Shown here: piece after piece, positions 19,533 to 28,021 of the stretch
Numbering within the stretch: the first letter of the stretch is position 1
How the letters are laid out: the number at the start of each line of letters is the position of its first letter
DNA from: Streptomyces venezuelae
GTDB lineage: Bacteria > Actinomycetota > Actinomycetes > Streptomycetales > Streptomycetaceae
Direction of reading: 5' to 3'
Length of the DNA: 64,000 nucleotides
Assembly: GCF_008642335.1 (NCBI RefSeq)
Contig: NZ_CP029191.1
Location: 186,001 to 250,000 of the forward strand
Notes under the pieces: generated by a model
Database searches by the model: none
The model's input: only the letters and a program-made list of their open reading frames with translations
What the model was told of the DNA's origin: nothing
Position numbers and translations under genes: made by a program

Positions 19533-21317
19533 TCAGTGCTGGACGGTGTGGTGCATCGACCCGTCACCTTGCGGAGCGGGGCGTCTGGGTGGGCGGAGCT
19601 CCCTGTCGAGGAAGAGCACCGCGCGGCGCAGTACGGTCATGTGGTCGCCGCCGTCGTAGCCGTCGTGCCCGGAGTCCAGCCAGAGGGACTCGTGCCGGGC
19701 GCCGGCCGTGTCGAGGGCGGCGAGGTAGGAACGGACCTGCTGCGCCGGGCACTTGGTGTCGTGCGTGGCGGCGACGACGAGCAGCGGGTCCCGTACGCGG
19801 GCGGCGTACCGGATCGGCGAGCTGTGCGCGTACCGCGCGGGCACCTGGTCGGGTGTGCCGCCGAACAGCCGCTCGTCCAGGGCGCGCAGGGCCACGGTGC
19901 CCGCGGCGTGGGCGGCGGCGTAGTCGGCGACGGGCTTGACGGCGACGCCCGCCCGCCACAGGCCGGGCCGGGTGCCGAGGGCGAGCAGGACGAGGTAGCC
20001 GCCCCAGGAGGTGCCCCACAGGCCGGTCGCGTCCGGGCGGATCAGGCCGCGTGCGGTGAGGTCGGCGTGGACGGCGGCGAGGTCGGCGACCTGGGTGTGG
20101 CCGACGCCGTCGCGGTACGCGCGCTGCCAGTGGGGTCCGTAGCCGGTGGAGCCGCGGTAGTTGACGCGGGCGACGGCGAAGCCGGAGGCGACGAGGGAGT
20201 GCACGGTGCCGTCGTAGGCGTCCCTGTCGTGGTCGGCGGGGCCGCCGTGGACGAGGAACACGGCGGGGTGCGGTCCCGTGCCGTCCTCGGGGAGGCTCAG
20301 CAGGGTGTGCACGGGGCCGTCGGGGCCGGGGGTGCGGATGTCCCGCACGGTGCCGGGGACATGGCCTGCGACGGTGCCGAGAGGTGGCAGTGGGGTGCCG
20401 GCGCTGGAGGTCATCGTCGGCGGGTGCGTGGTGTCGGTCCAGAGGGTGTGGAGGTCGCCGCCGGGGCGCGGGGCGGCGTCGAGGAGGGTGCCGGGCGGGG
20501 TCGGTACGGGGGTGAGGGTGCGGGTCTTCAGGTGGGCGCGGTGGAGCAGGGAGCGGCCGTGGCGGTCCTGGCGGATCAGGACGGAGTGGCCGTCCGGGTA
20601 CCAGCGGGCGGTGATCTGGGTGTCGAAGGCGCACCAGTCGTGGGTGACGGGGCCGGTGGCGGGGGTCCAGGTGGCGAGCAGGTAGCGGTCCTCGTGCTCG
20701 CGGACGAGGAGGAGCGTGGGGCGTGGCCCGGTGGGTGCGAAGCCGAGGGCCCAGAGCCTGCCGTGCGGGCCGTCGCCGGGCAGGACGGCGAGCACGGTTC
20801 CGTCGGGCGTGAGGAGGGTGACGGCGGCGGGCGAGTCGGCGGTGCGGGTGAGGGCCAGGAGGTCGCCGCCCGGGGCGAGTCCGGCGAGGGCGGCGAGTCC
20901 TTCGACGCGCGTCACCTCGCGGCCGGGGCCGCCGCGTGTGCCGATGCGGATGGTGGTGCTGTCGTCGAGTCCGATGCCGATGGTGGCGAGGGGGCCGTCG
21001 GTGACGGCGAGGCCGCGGGCGGTGCCGTCCGGGACGCCGGTGAGTCCTGGCCTGTCGGGTCCGCCGGTGAAGGCCTGGTGGCGCCATCGGCCGACGCCGC
21101 GGGCGTCCTCGTCGAACCACCAGACCCGTGCGTCCCGGTCGATGGCGCCGTGCAGGGTGCCGCCCGGCCGGTCGGTGACGCGTCGGGAGCGGCGGGTCGC
21201 GGCGTCCCAGGTGCAGATCTCGCAGCGGCCCTCGGCGTCGGCGGTGAAGACCATCCGGCGCGGGTCGGCGGCGCACACCTCGGGCAGGGCGGCGCGGTAG
21301 ACCTGGAAGCGGCTCAT
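19533..21317 (-). CDS. S9-family (prolyl oligopeptidase) serine peptidase of the RiPP operon
   Basis: This 594-residue protein has an N-terminal beta-propeller (about residues 1-340, with strands such as ARVWWFDED and LLALTR) and a C-terminal alpha/beta-hydrolase domain with the triad Ser437 (LWGTSWGGY), Asp520 (ATHDTK) and His551 (SGHDGYDG), as well as the HGGPADHD oxyanion loop. No signal peptide is seen, so it works in the cytoplasm. S9 enzymes cut short peptides, often after Pro; in this operon it is the candidate leader or follower protease for the 42-residue precursor, which has Pro at positions 10, 20 and 29. The ATG at 21317 overlaps the MFS stop (ATGA). Confidence 0.9.
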   Translation of the reverse strand: MSRFQVYRAALPEVCAADPRRMVFTADAEGRCEICTWDAATRRSRRVTDRPGGTLHGAIDRDARVWWFDEDARGVGRWRHQAFTGGPDRPGLTGVPDGTARGLAVTDGPLATIGIGLDDSTTIRIGTRGGPGREVTRVEGLAALAGLAPGGDLLALTRTADSPAAVTLLTPDGTVLAVLPGDGPHGRLWALGFAPTGPRPTLLLVREHEDRYLLATWTPATGPVTHDWCAFDTQITARWYPDGHSVLIRQDRHGRSLLHRAHLKTRTLTPVPTPPGTLLDAAPRPGGDLHTLWTDTTHPPTMTSSAGTPLPPLGTVAGHVPGTVRDIRTPGPDGPVHTLLSLPEDGTGPHPAVFLVHGGPADHDRDAYDGTVHSLVASGFAVARVNYRGSTGYGPHWQRAYRDGVGHTQVADLAAVHADLTARGLIRPDATGLWGTSWGGYLVLLALGTRPGLWRAGVAVKPVADYAAAHAAGTVALRALDERLFGGTPDQVPARYAHSSPIRYAARVRDPLLVVAATHDTKCPAQQVRSYLAALDTAGARHESLWLDSGHDGYDGGDHMTVLRRAVLFLDRELRPPRRPAPQGDGSMHHTVQH

Positions 21318-22528
21318 GCGGCGGCCTCCGCGAGGGCGGCGCGCCGCGTGGTGTGCACGGCGAGCAGGCCGAGCAGCGCGGCGCAGACGAGTGCGGGTGC
21401 GGCGGTGCCGATCCGGTCGGCGCACAGTCCGGCGAGGACGGGGGCGAGAGCGGCGGCGCCGCCGGACGCCGTCGCGAGGACCGCGCCGACGCGCGCCTGC
21501 ACGGAGGGTTCCGTGACGAGGAGGGCGCGTGCCTGGAGGACGACGGCGGGCAGCGGCACGAGCAGGCAGACCGCGCCGAGCAGCAGCCCGTACGTCCAGG
21601 GCCCGGCGGCGGTGGCGAGGGCCGCGGTGAGCGGTACGAGCAGCCAGGTCACGCCGACGAGGACCCGGGCGGCGCCGACCCGCACGGCGACGCGGGGCGC
21701 GGCGAGCGACCCGGCGAGACCGGCGGCGCCGGAGACCGCGAGGACGACGCCCAGCGGGAGGGCGCCCGAGCCGGAGCGTTCCAGGGCGAAGACGGCGGCG
21801 TAGTAGAGCGCGACGGCGACGCCGTTGACGAGGGCGATCCACACCAGGACGAGGCGCAGGAGCGGTTGCCGCCGCACGAGGTGCAGCCCGGCGGCGGCTT
21901 CACGGAGCAGCCCTCCCCCGTGGGGCTGCTCCGCGGCTTTCAGTTCGGCCCGCATCCCGCGTACGCAGCAGGCGGCGACGGCGTACGAGACGGCGTCGGC
22001 CAGGAAGGGCAGCGCACGCGAGAGCTGGTAGGCGGCGCCTCCGACGGCGGGTCCGAGGATGAGGGCGCCCTGGTCGGCGGCGGCGAGGCGGGCGACGGCG
22101 CGGGGCTGGTCGTCGGGCGGGCAGACCAGGGCGACCGTGCCGCGCGATGCGGCGTCGTGCGTGGCGGTGGCGAAGCGTTCGACGAGGACGGCGCCCAGGA
22201 GGTGCGGGAGCGTGAGGTGGCCGAGGGCGAGCACCAGGGCGACGGAGCCCATGGCGAGCGCGGAGACGACGGCGGACCAGAACATGATCGTCTTGCGGGC
22301 GCCGCGGTCGGCCGGGACGGCGGCGAGCGGTCCCAGCAGGATCCCGGCGGCCAGCGAGAGGCCGGCGACGAGCCCCGCAGTCTGCGCGGAGTGACCGAGG
22401 GAGAGGAGCAACAGCGGGAGTACGACACCGGAGGCCTGGGTGCCGAGCGCGTCGGCCGCGTTGGCCCACCAGAAGAGCCGGAAGTCGCGGGCGGAGGTGC
22501 CTGCGGAAGAGAGGGACGACGACTCCAC
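21314..22528 (-). CDS. MFS transporter, putative exporter of the RiPP product
   Basis: This 404-residue membrane protein has twelve predicted spans with the enterobactin-exporter-like (MFS_3) look: SARDFRLFWWANAADALGTQ at the start and motif A-like PADRGARKTIMFW in the first loop. I chose the GTG at 22528, which has GGAGGAATTGC immediately upstream; the frame extends about 65 codons further but that part is low-quality coding sequence. It is the first gene of the RiPP operon, directly behind the promoter at 22603-22632, and is coupled to the peptidase by a 4-base overlap. Export of the mature peptide, and so self-protection, is the likely role. Confidence 0.85.
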   Translation of the reverse strand: MESSSLSSAGTSARDFRLFWWANAADALGTQASGVVLPLLLLSLGHSAQTAGLVAGLSLAAGILLGPLAAVPADRGARKTIMFWSAVVSALAMGSVALVLALGHLTLPHLLGAVLVERFATATHDAASRGTVALVCPPDDQPRAVARLAAADQGALILGPAVGGAAYQLSRALPFLADAVSYAVAACCVRGMRAELKAAEQPHGGGLLREAAAGLHLVRRQPLLRLVLVWIALVNGVAVALYYAAVFALERSGSGALPLGVVLAVSGAAGLAGSLAAPRVAVRVGAARVLVGVTWLLVPLTAALATAAGPWTYGLLLGAVCLLVPLPAVVLQARALLVTEPSVQARVGAVLATASGGAAALAPVLAGLCADRIGTAAPALVCAALLGLLAVHTTRRAALAEAAA

Positions 22529-22602
22529 GCAATTCCTCCATGAACATGAAGCTGCTGTGAAGAGAGGTGAAGAAAGTGGGATGGGAGTGAAACGAGAGCG
22601 GG

Positions 22603-22632
22603 ATCGTAGCCAGCGCCGCGAGCGGGCTACAA
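22603..22632 (-). promoter_or_regulatory. Promoter of the RiPP operon
   Basis: Reading on the minus strand, TTGTAG (22632-22627) and TACGAT (22608-22603) resemble vegetative -35 and -10 boxes with an 18-base spacer. They stand about 75 bases ahead of the MFS start codon, and no other promoter-like site is visible inside the operon. Confidence 0.5.
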
Positions 22633-22994
22633 GGTGCGGGGTCCGCTGTCCGAAAAGCGCAGTGGAATGGGCACAAGGCGGACTCCCGGCTCGGCCACAA
22701 GGGGAAGTTCGAGTTCCGCCAGGACGCACGTGACGGGTGGGACCAGAGGGGCGTCTGTGACGTGAGGGACGCCATGACGGACACGTACATCCATGTGCGA
22801 CAGAGGGTAATTACGTACGCAGACGCGCCCGTCTCCGGGACCGGAGGCGGGCGTGGTCGGAGCCGTCCCGTCCGGACTATGGCCGGTTCACGTCGATCCC
22901 GGTGGACGCGGCCCGGATCGCGGAGGTGTGTCCCATCGGCAACAGTGGGCACGAGGAGGGACGGATGACCGTACGGCCGGGGTGAGGACGAGCA
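22633..22994 (+). other. Leader region upstream of the MgtC gene
   Basis: These ~360 bases between the RiPP promoter and the MgtC start hold no gene. They contain AT-richer sequence around 22800 (GGTAATTACGTACGC) that could be a promoter, followed by ~190 bases able to form several hairpins (for example CCCA...TGGG near 22933). MgtC-type genes are often preceded by Mg-sensing leaders, but I do not recognise an M-box here. Confidence 0.3.
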
Positions 22995-23714
22995 ATGGAA
23001 CCGAGTGGCCAGGGATGGGTGCAGCTGGCCGAGTTCGCCGTGGCCTTCGGCCTGTCCGCCGCGATCGGCCTGGAACGTGAGATCCGACAGAAGGCGGCGG
23101 GGCTGCGGACCTACACCACCGTCGGCGTGGGCGCCGCGCTGTTCACCCTGGTCAGCAAGTACGGGTTCACGGACGTGCTCCAGTCCGGCACCGTCACCCT
23201 CGACCCGTCCCGGGTGGCCGCGCAGATCGTCTCCGGACTCGGCTTCATCGGCGCCGGCGTCATCTTCGTACAGCGGGGGTCCGTACAGGGCCTGACCACG
23301 GCGGCGACCATCTGGCTGACGGCCGCCGTGGGCTCCGCGGCGGCGGCCGGCCTGCCGCTGCTCGCGGTCCTCGCCACCGCCTCGTACTTCCTCGTCGCGT
23401 ACGCCGTCCGCCCCCTGGCCCGCCGCCTCTCGCTCCTGCGCTCGGTACCCGTCCACTACCGCATCACCTATCTCCAACGCCCGGGCCTGCTGCAGGACCT
23501 GTTCGCGGAGTGCACGCGCGCCGGCTTCGACATCGCCGAGGTGCGCACCCTCAGCGCCTCCGTCCCCAAGGGCGCCTACGGCGGCGAGACGGAGCACACG
23601 GTCGAGGTCCTCCTGGCCGTGGTGGGACGCGGCGACGGCGACGCGCTGACGGCGCGTTTCGTGGCGGTGGACGGGGTGGTGGCGTGCGCACGGCCCGGTT
23701 ACGGGGACGAGTGA
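22995..23714 (+). CDS. MgtC/SapB family membrane protein
   Basis: The 239-residue protein has the MgtC family pattern: four to five membrane spans in the first ~145 residues with AFGLSAAIGLEREIRQKAAGLRT, the conserved QIVSGLGFIGAGVIF and GLTTAATIWLTAAVG, and a soluble ACT-like C-terminal domain (about residues 150-235). MgtC proteins help cells grow at low magnesium and modulate the F-ATPase or membrane potential. ATG start with a weak ribosome site (GAGGACGAG). Single gene, convergent with the TetR gene that follows. Confidence 0.92.
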   Translation: MEPSGQGWVQLAEFAVAFGLSAAIGLEREIRQKAAGLRTYTTVGVGAALFTLVSKYGFTDVLQSGTVTLDPSRVAAQIVSGLGFIGAGVIFVQRGSVQGLTTAATIWLTAAVGSAAAAGLPLLAVLATASYFLVAYAVRPLARRLSLLRSVPVHYRITYLQRPGLLQDLFAECTRAGFDIAEVRTLSASVPKGAYGGETEHTVEVLLAVVGRGDGDALTARFVAVDGVVACARPGYGDE

Positions 23715-23739
23715 GGGGTCCGGTTGCTCAAAGCCTGTG

Positions 23740-24306
23740 TCACAACCCCGGCGCGTCGAGCACCCGGGTCACCAGGTCCCGTGCGTACGTCCCGTCGTGC
23801 CCGGACGGGCGGAACAGGATGCGGTACATCATCGGCGCGACGACATGGTCGAGGACCGTCTCGACGCCGGGTGCGGTCTCCCCGCGGTCCGCCGCGCGGG
23901 CGAGGATCACGTCGACCTGCTCGGCCGCATAGGCGGAGCACTGGCCCGCGTTGCTGCCGTCGGGGTCGCCGAGGAGGGCGTCACGGATGTACGCGCGGCC
24001 CGCGGGCGACCCCATCTCGTCGAGGAACTGCTCGGCCCAGGCCCGCAGATCGCTCCTCAGGTCCCCCAGATCCTCCGGCGGCGCCTCCGGACGCAGCCGT
24101 TCGACCGCCACGTCCGACAGAAGCGCCTGCAGATCGCCCCAGCGACGGTAGACCGTCGACGGGGTGACCTCCGCGCGGGCCGCGATCATCGGAACGGTCA
24201 GCGCGTCGCGGCCCACCTCGTCCGCGAGTTCACGTACGGCGGTGTGCACCGCCTCCTGCACACGGGCACTGCGCCCGCCGGGGCGCGCCATCGGTCTACG
24301 ACTCAC
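23740..24306 (-). CDS. TetR/AcrR-family transcriptional repressor
   Basis: This 188-residue regulator has an N-terminal TetR helix-turn-helix (ALTVPMIAARAEVTPSTVYRRWGDLQALL) and a helical ligand-binding domain of the TetR_C_16/RutR-like size. It follows the amidase gene by nine bases and so is co-transcribed with it, suggesting autoregulation of the operon from the inverted repeat at 25980-26045. The inducing ligand is unknown but may be the amide substrate of the amidase or a related nitrogen compound. Confidence 0.9.
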   Translation of the reverse strand: MSRRPMARPGGRSARVQEAVHTAVRELADEVGRDALTVPMIAARAEVTPSTVYRRWGDLQALLSDVAVERLRPEAPPEDLGDLRSDLRAWAEQFLDEMGSPAGRAYIRDALLGDPDGSNAGQCSAYAAEQVDVILARAADRGETAPGVETVLDHVVAPMMYRILFRPSGHDGTYARDLVTRVLDAPGL

Positions 24307-24315
24307 GCCATCACC

Positions 24316-25734
24316 TTAAAGCGCGTCCCGGCGCGGGCCCGCAGCGGCGGTCACCGGGGCGTATCCCCGCGCGGGCACCGCCTCCTCGTACGCGTGCCCG
24401 ACCCGCAGCACCATGGCCTCGCCGAGCGGCCGCCCGAGCAGCTGCATGCCGATGGGCATCCCCGCCCCGTCGCGCCCGACCGGGACGGACAGCGCGGGAA
24501 CACCGGTGATGTCCGCGGGGGCCGAGAGACGGACGTACGCGTCGGAGACGCTCTCGCTCGTGCCGTCGGGCCACACGACGACTTCCTGATCCGTGCGCAC
24601 CGCGGTCACGGGAACGGTCGGCGCGGCGACCACGTCGACCTCGTCCAGCATGCGCAGCCACGCCTGCCGCATCAGGGTGCGGGCCCGCTGGGCACGCAGA
24701 TAGTCGCCGGCGGACATGAGCGCGCCGGCCTCCAGCAGGACGCGGATGTCGGCGCCGTACCGCTCGGGCGCCGAGCGCAGGGTCCGCTCGTGGTAGGCGG
24801 TGGCCTCGGGGACCATCAGGCCCCACTGGGTGGCCTGGACGTAGCGGGTCATCGGGATCTCGACCTCGACGAGCGTCGCGCCAAGGGCCCGGAGCTGCTC
24901 GACGGCGTCACGCACGGCCGTCTCGACCTCGGGGTCGACGTGCTCGAAGTAGTAGTTGCGCGGTACGCCGACCCTTACTCCCGTCAGGTCAGCGCCCGGC
25001 GGCGGCCGGTAGTCCACGGAGGACGGGGTGGGCAGGCTGGCGGGGTCGCGGGGGTCGTGGCCCGCGAGGACGGACATCACCAGGGCGGCGTCCTCGACGG
25101 TCCGCGTCAGGGGGCCCACGTGGTCGAGCGACCAGGACAGGGACGTCACGCCGTGCCGCGGGACGAGGCCGTACGTGGGCTTGAGGCCGACGACGCCGTT
25201 CAACGCGGCCGGTACGCGGATCGACCCCCCGGTGTCGGTCCCGAGGGCGAAGGTCGCCGCGGCGGCCGCGACGGCGACGGCCGAGCCACCGCTGGAACCG
25301 CCCGCCACACGGTCCGGGTCCCAGGCGTTGCTGGTCTGCGGCGTGGTGAGCCCGTAGGCGAACTCGTGGGTGTGCGTCTTGCCGACGAGGGCGGTACCGG
25401 CCGCGGCGAGGCGCGCGGCGACCGTGCTGTCGGTGGCGGCCGCGGGGTGATCCGCCCGGGCGCGGGAGCTCGCGGTGGTCGCCAGACCGGCGACGTCGAT
25501 CAGGTCCTTCAGCGCTACGGGGATTCCGTGCAGGGGACCGTGCGTTCCGGCAGCGCGCTCGGCCGCGCGTGCGGACTCGCGGGCCCGCTCCCCCGTCACC
25601 GTGACATAGGCCTGGAGGGAGGGTTCCGTCCGGGCGATCCGGTCGAGCACGGAGTCCACGAGCTCGACGGGGGACAGTCGCCGCGTCCGGATCTCCTCGG
25701 CGGCGGCGGTGAGGGTCAACTCATACGGCTGCAT
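24316..25734 (-). CDS. Amidase-signature hydrolase (AtzE/GatA-like)
   Basis: This 472-residue enzyme carries the amidase-signature triad region: Lys in IPVALKDLIDVAG, the glycine/serine-rich GGSSGGSAVAVAAAAATFALGT (cis-Ser) and the nucleophile Ser in GTDTGGSIRVPA. It hydrolyses an amide or carbamate in the cytoplasm. The small AtzG-like gene just upstream, which overlaps its start by 14 bases, makes an AtzE-type amidase (biuret or urea-derivative hydrolysis as an E2G2 complex) more likely than a GatA of tRNA amidation. The ATG at 25734 opens MQPYELT, a normal family start. Confidence 0.9.
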   Translation of the reverse strand: MQPYELTLTAAAEEIRTRRLSPVELVDSVLDRIARTEPSLQAYVTVTGERARESARAAERAAGTHGPLHGIPVALKDLIDVAGLATTASSRARADHPAAATDSTVAARLAAAGTALVGKTHTHEFAYGLTTPQTSNAWDPDRVAGGSSGGSAVAVAAAAATFALGTDTGGSIRVPAALNGVVGLKPTYGLVPRHGVTSLSWSLDHVGPLTRTVEDAALVMSVLAGHDPRDPASLPTPSSVDYRPPPGADLTGVRVGVPRNYYFEHVDPEVETAVRDAVEQLRALGATLVEVEIPMTRYVQATQWGLMVPEATAYHERTLRSAPERYGADIRVLLEAGALMSAGDYLRAQRARTLMRQAWLRMLDEVDVVAAPTVPVTAVRTDQEVVVWPDGTSESVSDAYVRLSAPADITGVPALSVPVGRDGAGMPIGMQLLGRPLGEAMVLRVGHAYEEAVPARGYAPVTAAAGPRRDAL

Positions 25735-25951
25735 CGCGGGCGGCCTCCACCACGCGGGTCTCTTCCGCCGACCGGTGAGCGGCGGGCGGGGTGTCGGCGA
25801 AGTCCAGTTCCCGCAGGACGGAGACGACCGAGTGGATGTGGTCGGCCGTGGCCGCGACCACCTGGGTGCGGTCACCCGCCAGCGGGAGTCCGGAACGCGC
25901 GGCCCATCGGGCGGCCTCCGGCGGGGTGAGGGGCGGTTCGACGTCGGACAT
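25721..25951 (-). CDS. AtzG-like small subunit of amidase
   Basis: A 76-residue protein (SDVEPPLTPPEAARWAARSG..., then VVAATADHIHSVVSVLRELDFADTPPA) resembles the AtzG/DUF4089 group, distant relatives of GatC that pack against AtzE-type amidases and stabilise them. It overlaps the amidase start by 14 bases and is first in the AtzG-amidase-TetR operon. The family match is by pattern and by context; short proteins of this group diverge quickly. Confidence 0.72.
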   Translation of the reverse strand: MSDVEPPLTPPEAARWAARSGLPLAGDRTQVVAATADHIHSVVSVLRELDFADTPPAAHRSAEETRVVEAARDAAV

Positions 25952-25979
25952 GGGGATCCCTTCCTCATCACTGTCACTA

Positions 25980-26045
25980 AAAGCTAAGCGTTTGCGTTAG
26001 CCCCAACGTAGGGCCTACGCTCACTTAACGCAAACACTTAGCTTT
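25980..26045. promoter_or_regulatory. Large inverted repeat, probable TetR operator
   Basis: Bases 25980-25999 (AAAGCTAAGCGTTTGCGTTA) and 26026-26045 are inverted copies, matching at 19 of 20 positions and separated by 26 bases. The repeat fills the gap between the divergent amidase and metallo-hydrolase genes, so the TetR protein of the operon would control both directions. The arms are much AT-richer than the surroundings. Confidence 0.75.
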
Positions 26046-26076
26046 AACCAGCCGCTGTCACCGCCAGGGAGCACAC

Positions 26077-26982
26077 GTGCAGACGCCGACCCCGCCCCGA
26101 ACCCCTCACTGGTCCGTCGGAGACGTCACCATCCACCGCGTCGACGAGATCCCCCTCCCGCCCGAGACGGGCCCTTGGCTGCTCCCGACCGCCACGCCCG
26201 ACGTGACGGCCCAACACGCTTGGCTGCACCCGGACTTCGCCGGTGACGGGGGCGTCCTGCACCTCGACAGCCACACCTTCGCGCTCACCGTGGGCACGCT
26301 TCGCGTGCTCGTCGACACCGGTATCGGCAACGGCAAGACGCGGGCGAACCCGGCCTGGCACGACCTCCGCACCGACTACCTGCGGCGCCTCACCGACGCG
26401 GGCTTCCCGCCGGACACGGTCGACCTCGTCGTCCTCACGCACCTGCACACCGACCACGTCGGCTGGAACACCCGCGAGGAGGACGGCACTTGGGTCCCCA
26501 CGTTCCCCCGCGCCCGTTACGTCACCTCCCGCGCCGAGCGGGAGTTCTGGACCGGCCACGACATGGACGAACCGCGACGGCAGATGTTCCGCGACTCCGT
26601 GCATCCCATCGAGGAGGCGGGACTGCTCGACCTGGTCGACATCCCGGCCGAGGGCGCCGAAGTCGCACCGGGGGTCCGTCTCGTACCCACGCCCGGCCAC
26701 ACACCCGGCCACATCGCCGTCCGAATCGGCAGCGACGGCGAATCAGCCGTGATCACGGGCGACTTGCTCCACCACCCCGTACAACTCCCCCACCCCCACA
26801 TCGGAAGCTGCGTCGACATCGACCCCGAACAGGCCGAGGCCACGCGCAGCGCTCTGCTCGCCTCGCTCGCCGGCACGGAGACGCTGCTCCTCGGCACCCA
26901 CTTCCCCGACCCGACGGCCGGCCGCGTGGTGTCCGACGGGGATACGTACCGTCTGGCGCCGGTCCCGCCGACGCGGGCCTAG
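26077..26982 (+). CDS. Metallo-beta-lactamase-fold hydrolase
   Basis: The 301-residue protein has the MBL zinc site HLHTDHVGW (H-x-H-x-D-H), a second His in PTPGHTPGHIAVR, the bridging Asp in VITGDLLHHP, and the last His in LGTHFPDPTAG. The set is typical of lactonases and other small-ester hydrolases of the AHL-lactonase-like branch, including quorum-quenching enzymes, though many act on other substrates. GTG start at 26077 with AGGGAG five bases before. It is divergent from the amidase operon across the inverted repeat at 25980-26045 and probably belongs to the same response. Confidence 0.87.
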   Translation: MQTPTPPRTPHWSVGDVTIHRVDEIPLPPETGPWLLPTATPDVTAQHAWLHPDFAGDGGVLHLDSHTFALTVGTLRVLVDTGIGNGKTRANPAWHDLRTDYLRRLTDAGFPPDTVDLVVLTHLHTDHVGWNTREEDGTWVPTFPRARYVTSRAEREFWTGHDMDEPRRQMFRDSVHPIEEAGLLDLVDIPAEGAEVAPGVRLVPTPGHTPGHIAVRIGSDGESAVITGDLLHHPVQLPHPHIGSCVDIDPEQAEATRSALLASLAGTETLLLGTHFPDPTAGRVVSDGDTYRLAPVPPTRA

Positions 26983-26997
26983 TGCCGCGAGCCGCGA

Positions 26998-27996
26998 TCA
27001 GGCCGATCGGGCCGATCGGGCGAAGGAGGCGAGTCGTTCGGCGAACTCCGCGACCGCCGTGCGCAGTTCTTCGGGGCGTTCAATGACGAACGGCCGGTCG
27101 AGCGACGCCAGCACGGGAGGCAGCCAGTCGAGGCGTTCCGCCCGCACTTCGGCCCGCACCCAGGATTCACCGCCGCCGCACCCATCCTCCTCAGGGACAC
27201 ACGGCTCCAGACCCGCGACGCTCACGGGAAGGCGGGCGCGGACCTGCTCGACCGTGCCCTGGATCCGCACCGTCACCTCATACCGGTACGCGGCCGTGGC
27301 GAACCCGGTCAGCACACGGTCCGCCGGATCGAACCCGTCGGGCACCTCGAACGAAGCGCCCGCCAGAGGCCGCGCGGACGTGACGCGGTCGAGCCGGAAG
27401 GTCCGTTCCTCGTCGATCTCCGGGTCCTTGCCGGTGACGTACCACCGGCCCGCATGCGCGACGATCCCGTACGGATGCAGGGTGCGGTCGCCGCGCAGCC
27501 CCTTGCGGTCCGCGTACCGGAGCGCCACCGGCCGCCGGTGGCGTACCGCGTCGGCGAGCGTGAGCAGCACCTCCGAGTCCGGCACGGGCAGCGCGCCCGG
27601 CTCGTCGGTGAAGGCCAGGGAGTCCAGGACCGTGTCGAGACGGCGGGCCACACGGGCGGGCAGCACACGCCGGATCTTGGCCGCCGCCGTCTCGCCGGCC
27701 GTGCCCCCGGGCGTGAGGCCCGCGCGGCGCCCGGCGATCAGCCCGAGCAGGACGGCGAGCGCCTCGTCGTCGCCGAACATCAGCGGGGGCAGCGCCGTAC
27801 CGGGGGCGAGCCGGTATCCGCCGTAGCGGCCGCGCACGGACTCGACGGGCACGTCGAGGTCGATCAGCTGGTCCACGTAGCGCCGCACGGTCCGCCCGTC
27901 GACACCGAGCCGTTCCGCGAGTTCGGCGACCGTACGGGTGCCGCCGGACTGCAGCAGTTCCAGGAGTGTGAGCACGCGGCCGACCGGTCGGGACAT
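26998..27996 (-). CDS. WYL-domain transcriptional regulator (YafY-type)
   Basis: This 332-residue protein has an N-terminal HTH_11 winged helix (MSRPVGRVLTLLELLQSG, then TVAELAERLGVDGRTVRRYV), a linker, and a WYL domain with the ligand-facing arginines and the core sequence HPYGIVAHAGRWYVTG (W-Y variant), followed by the WCX extension. WYL proteins bind nucleic acids or small ligands and regulate a neighbouring gene. It is divergent from the VOC gene at 28141, and a palindrome at 28022-28052 lies between them. Confidence 0.9.
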   Translation of the reverse strand: MSRPVGRVLTLLELLQSGGTRTVAELAERLGVDGRTVRRYVDQLIDLDVPVESVRGRYGGYRLAPGTALPPLMFGDDEALAVLLGLIAGRRAGLTPGGTAGETAAAKIRRVLPARVARRLDTVLDSLAFTDEPGALPVPDSEVLLTLADAVRHRRPVALRYADRKGLRGDRTLHPYGIVAHAGRWYVTGKDPEIDEERTFRLDRVTSARPLAGASFEVPDGFDPADRVLTGFATAAYRYEVTVRIQGTVEQVRARLPVSVAGLEPCVPEEDGCGGGESWVRAEVRAERLDWLPPVLASLDRPFVIERPEELRTAVAEFAERLASFARSARSA

Positions 27997-28021
27997 GTCG
28001 GCAGCCTAATGCGAATCCAGG

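Noticed and set aside
17430..21803. A 1457-codon open frame on the plus strand across the RiPP operon
   Set aside because: It is the antisense shadow of four well-supported minus-strand genes in high-GC DNA; its product is low-complexity and matches no family.
24316..25734. GatA of the Glu-tRNA amidotransferase
   Set aside because: No gatB is nearby, and the AtzG-like small partner and TetR point to a catabolic amidase.
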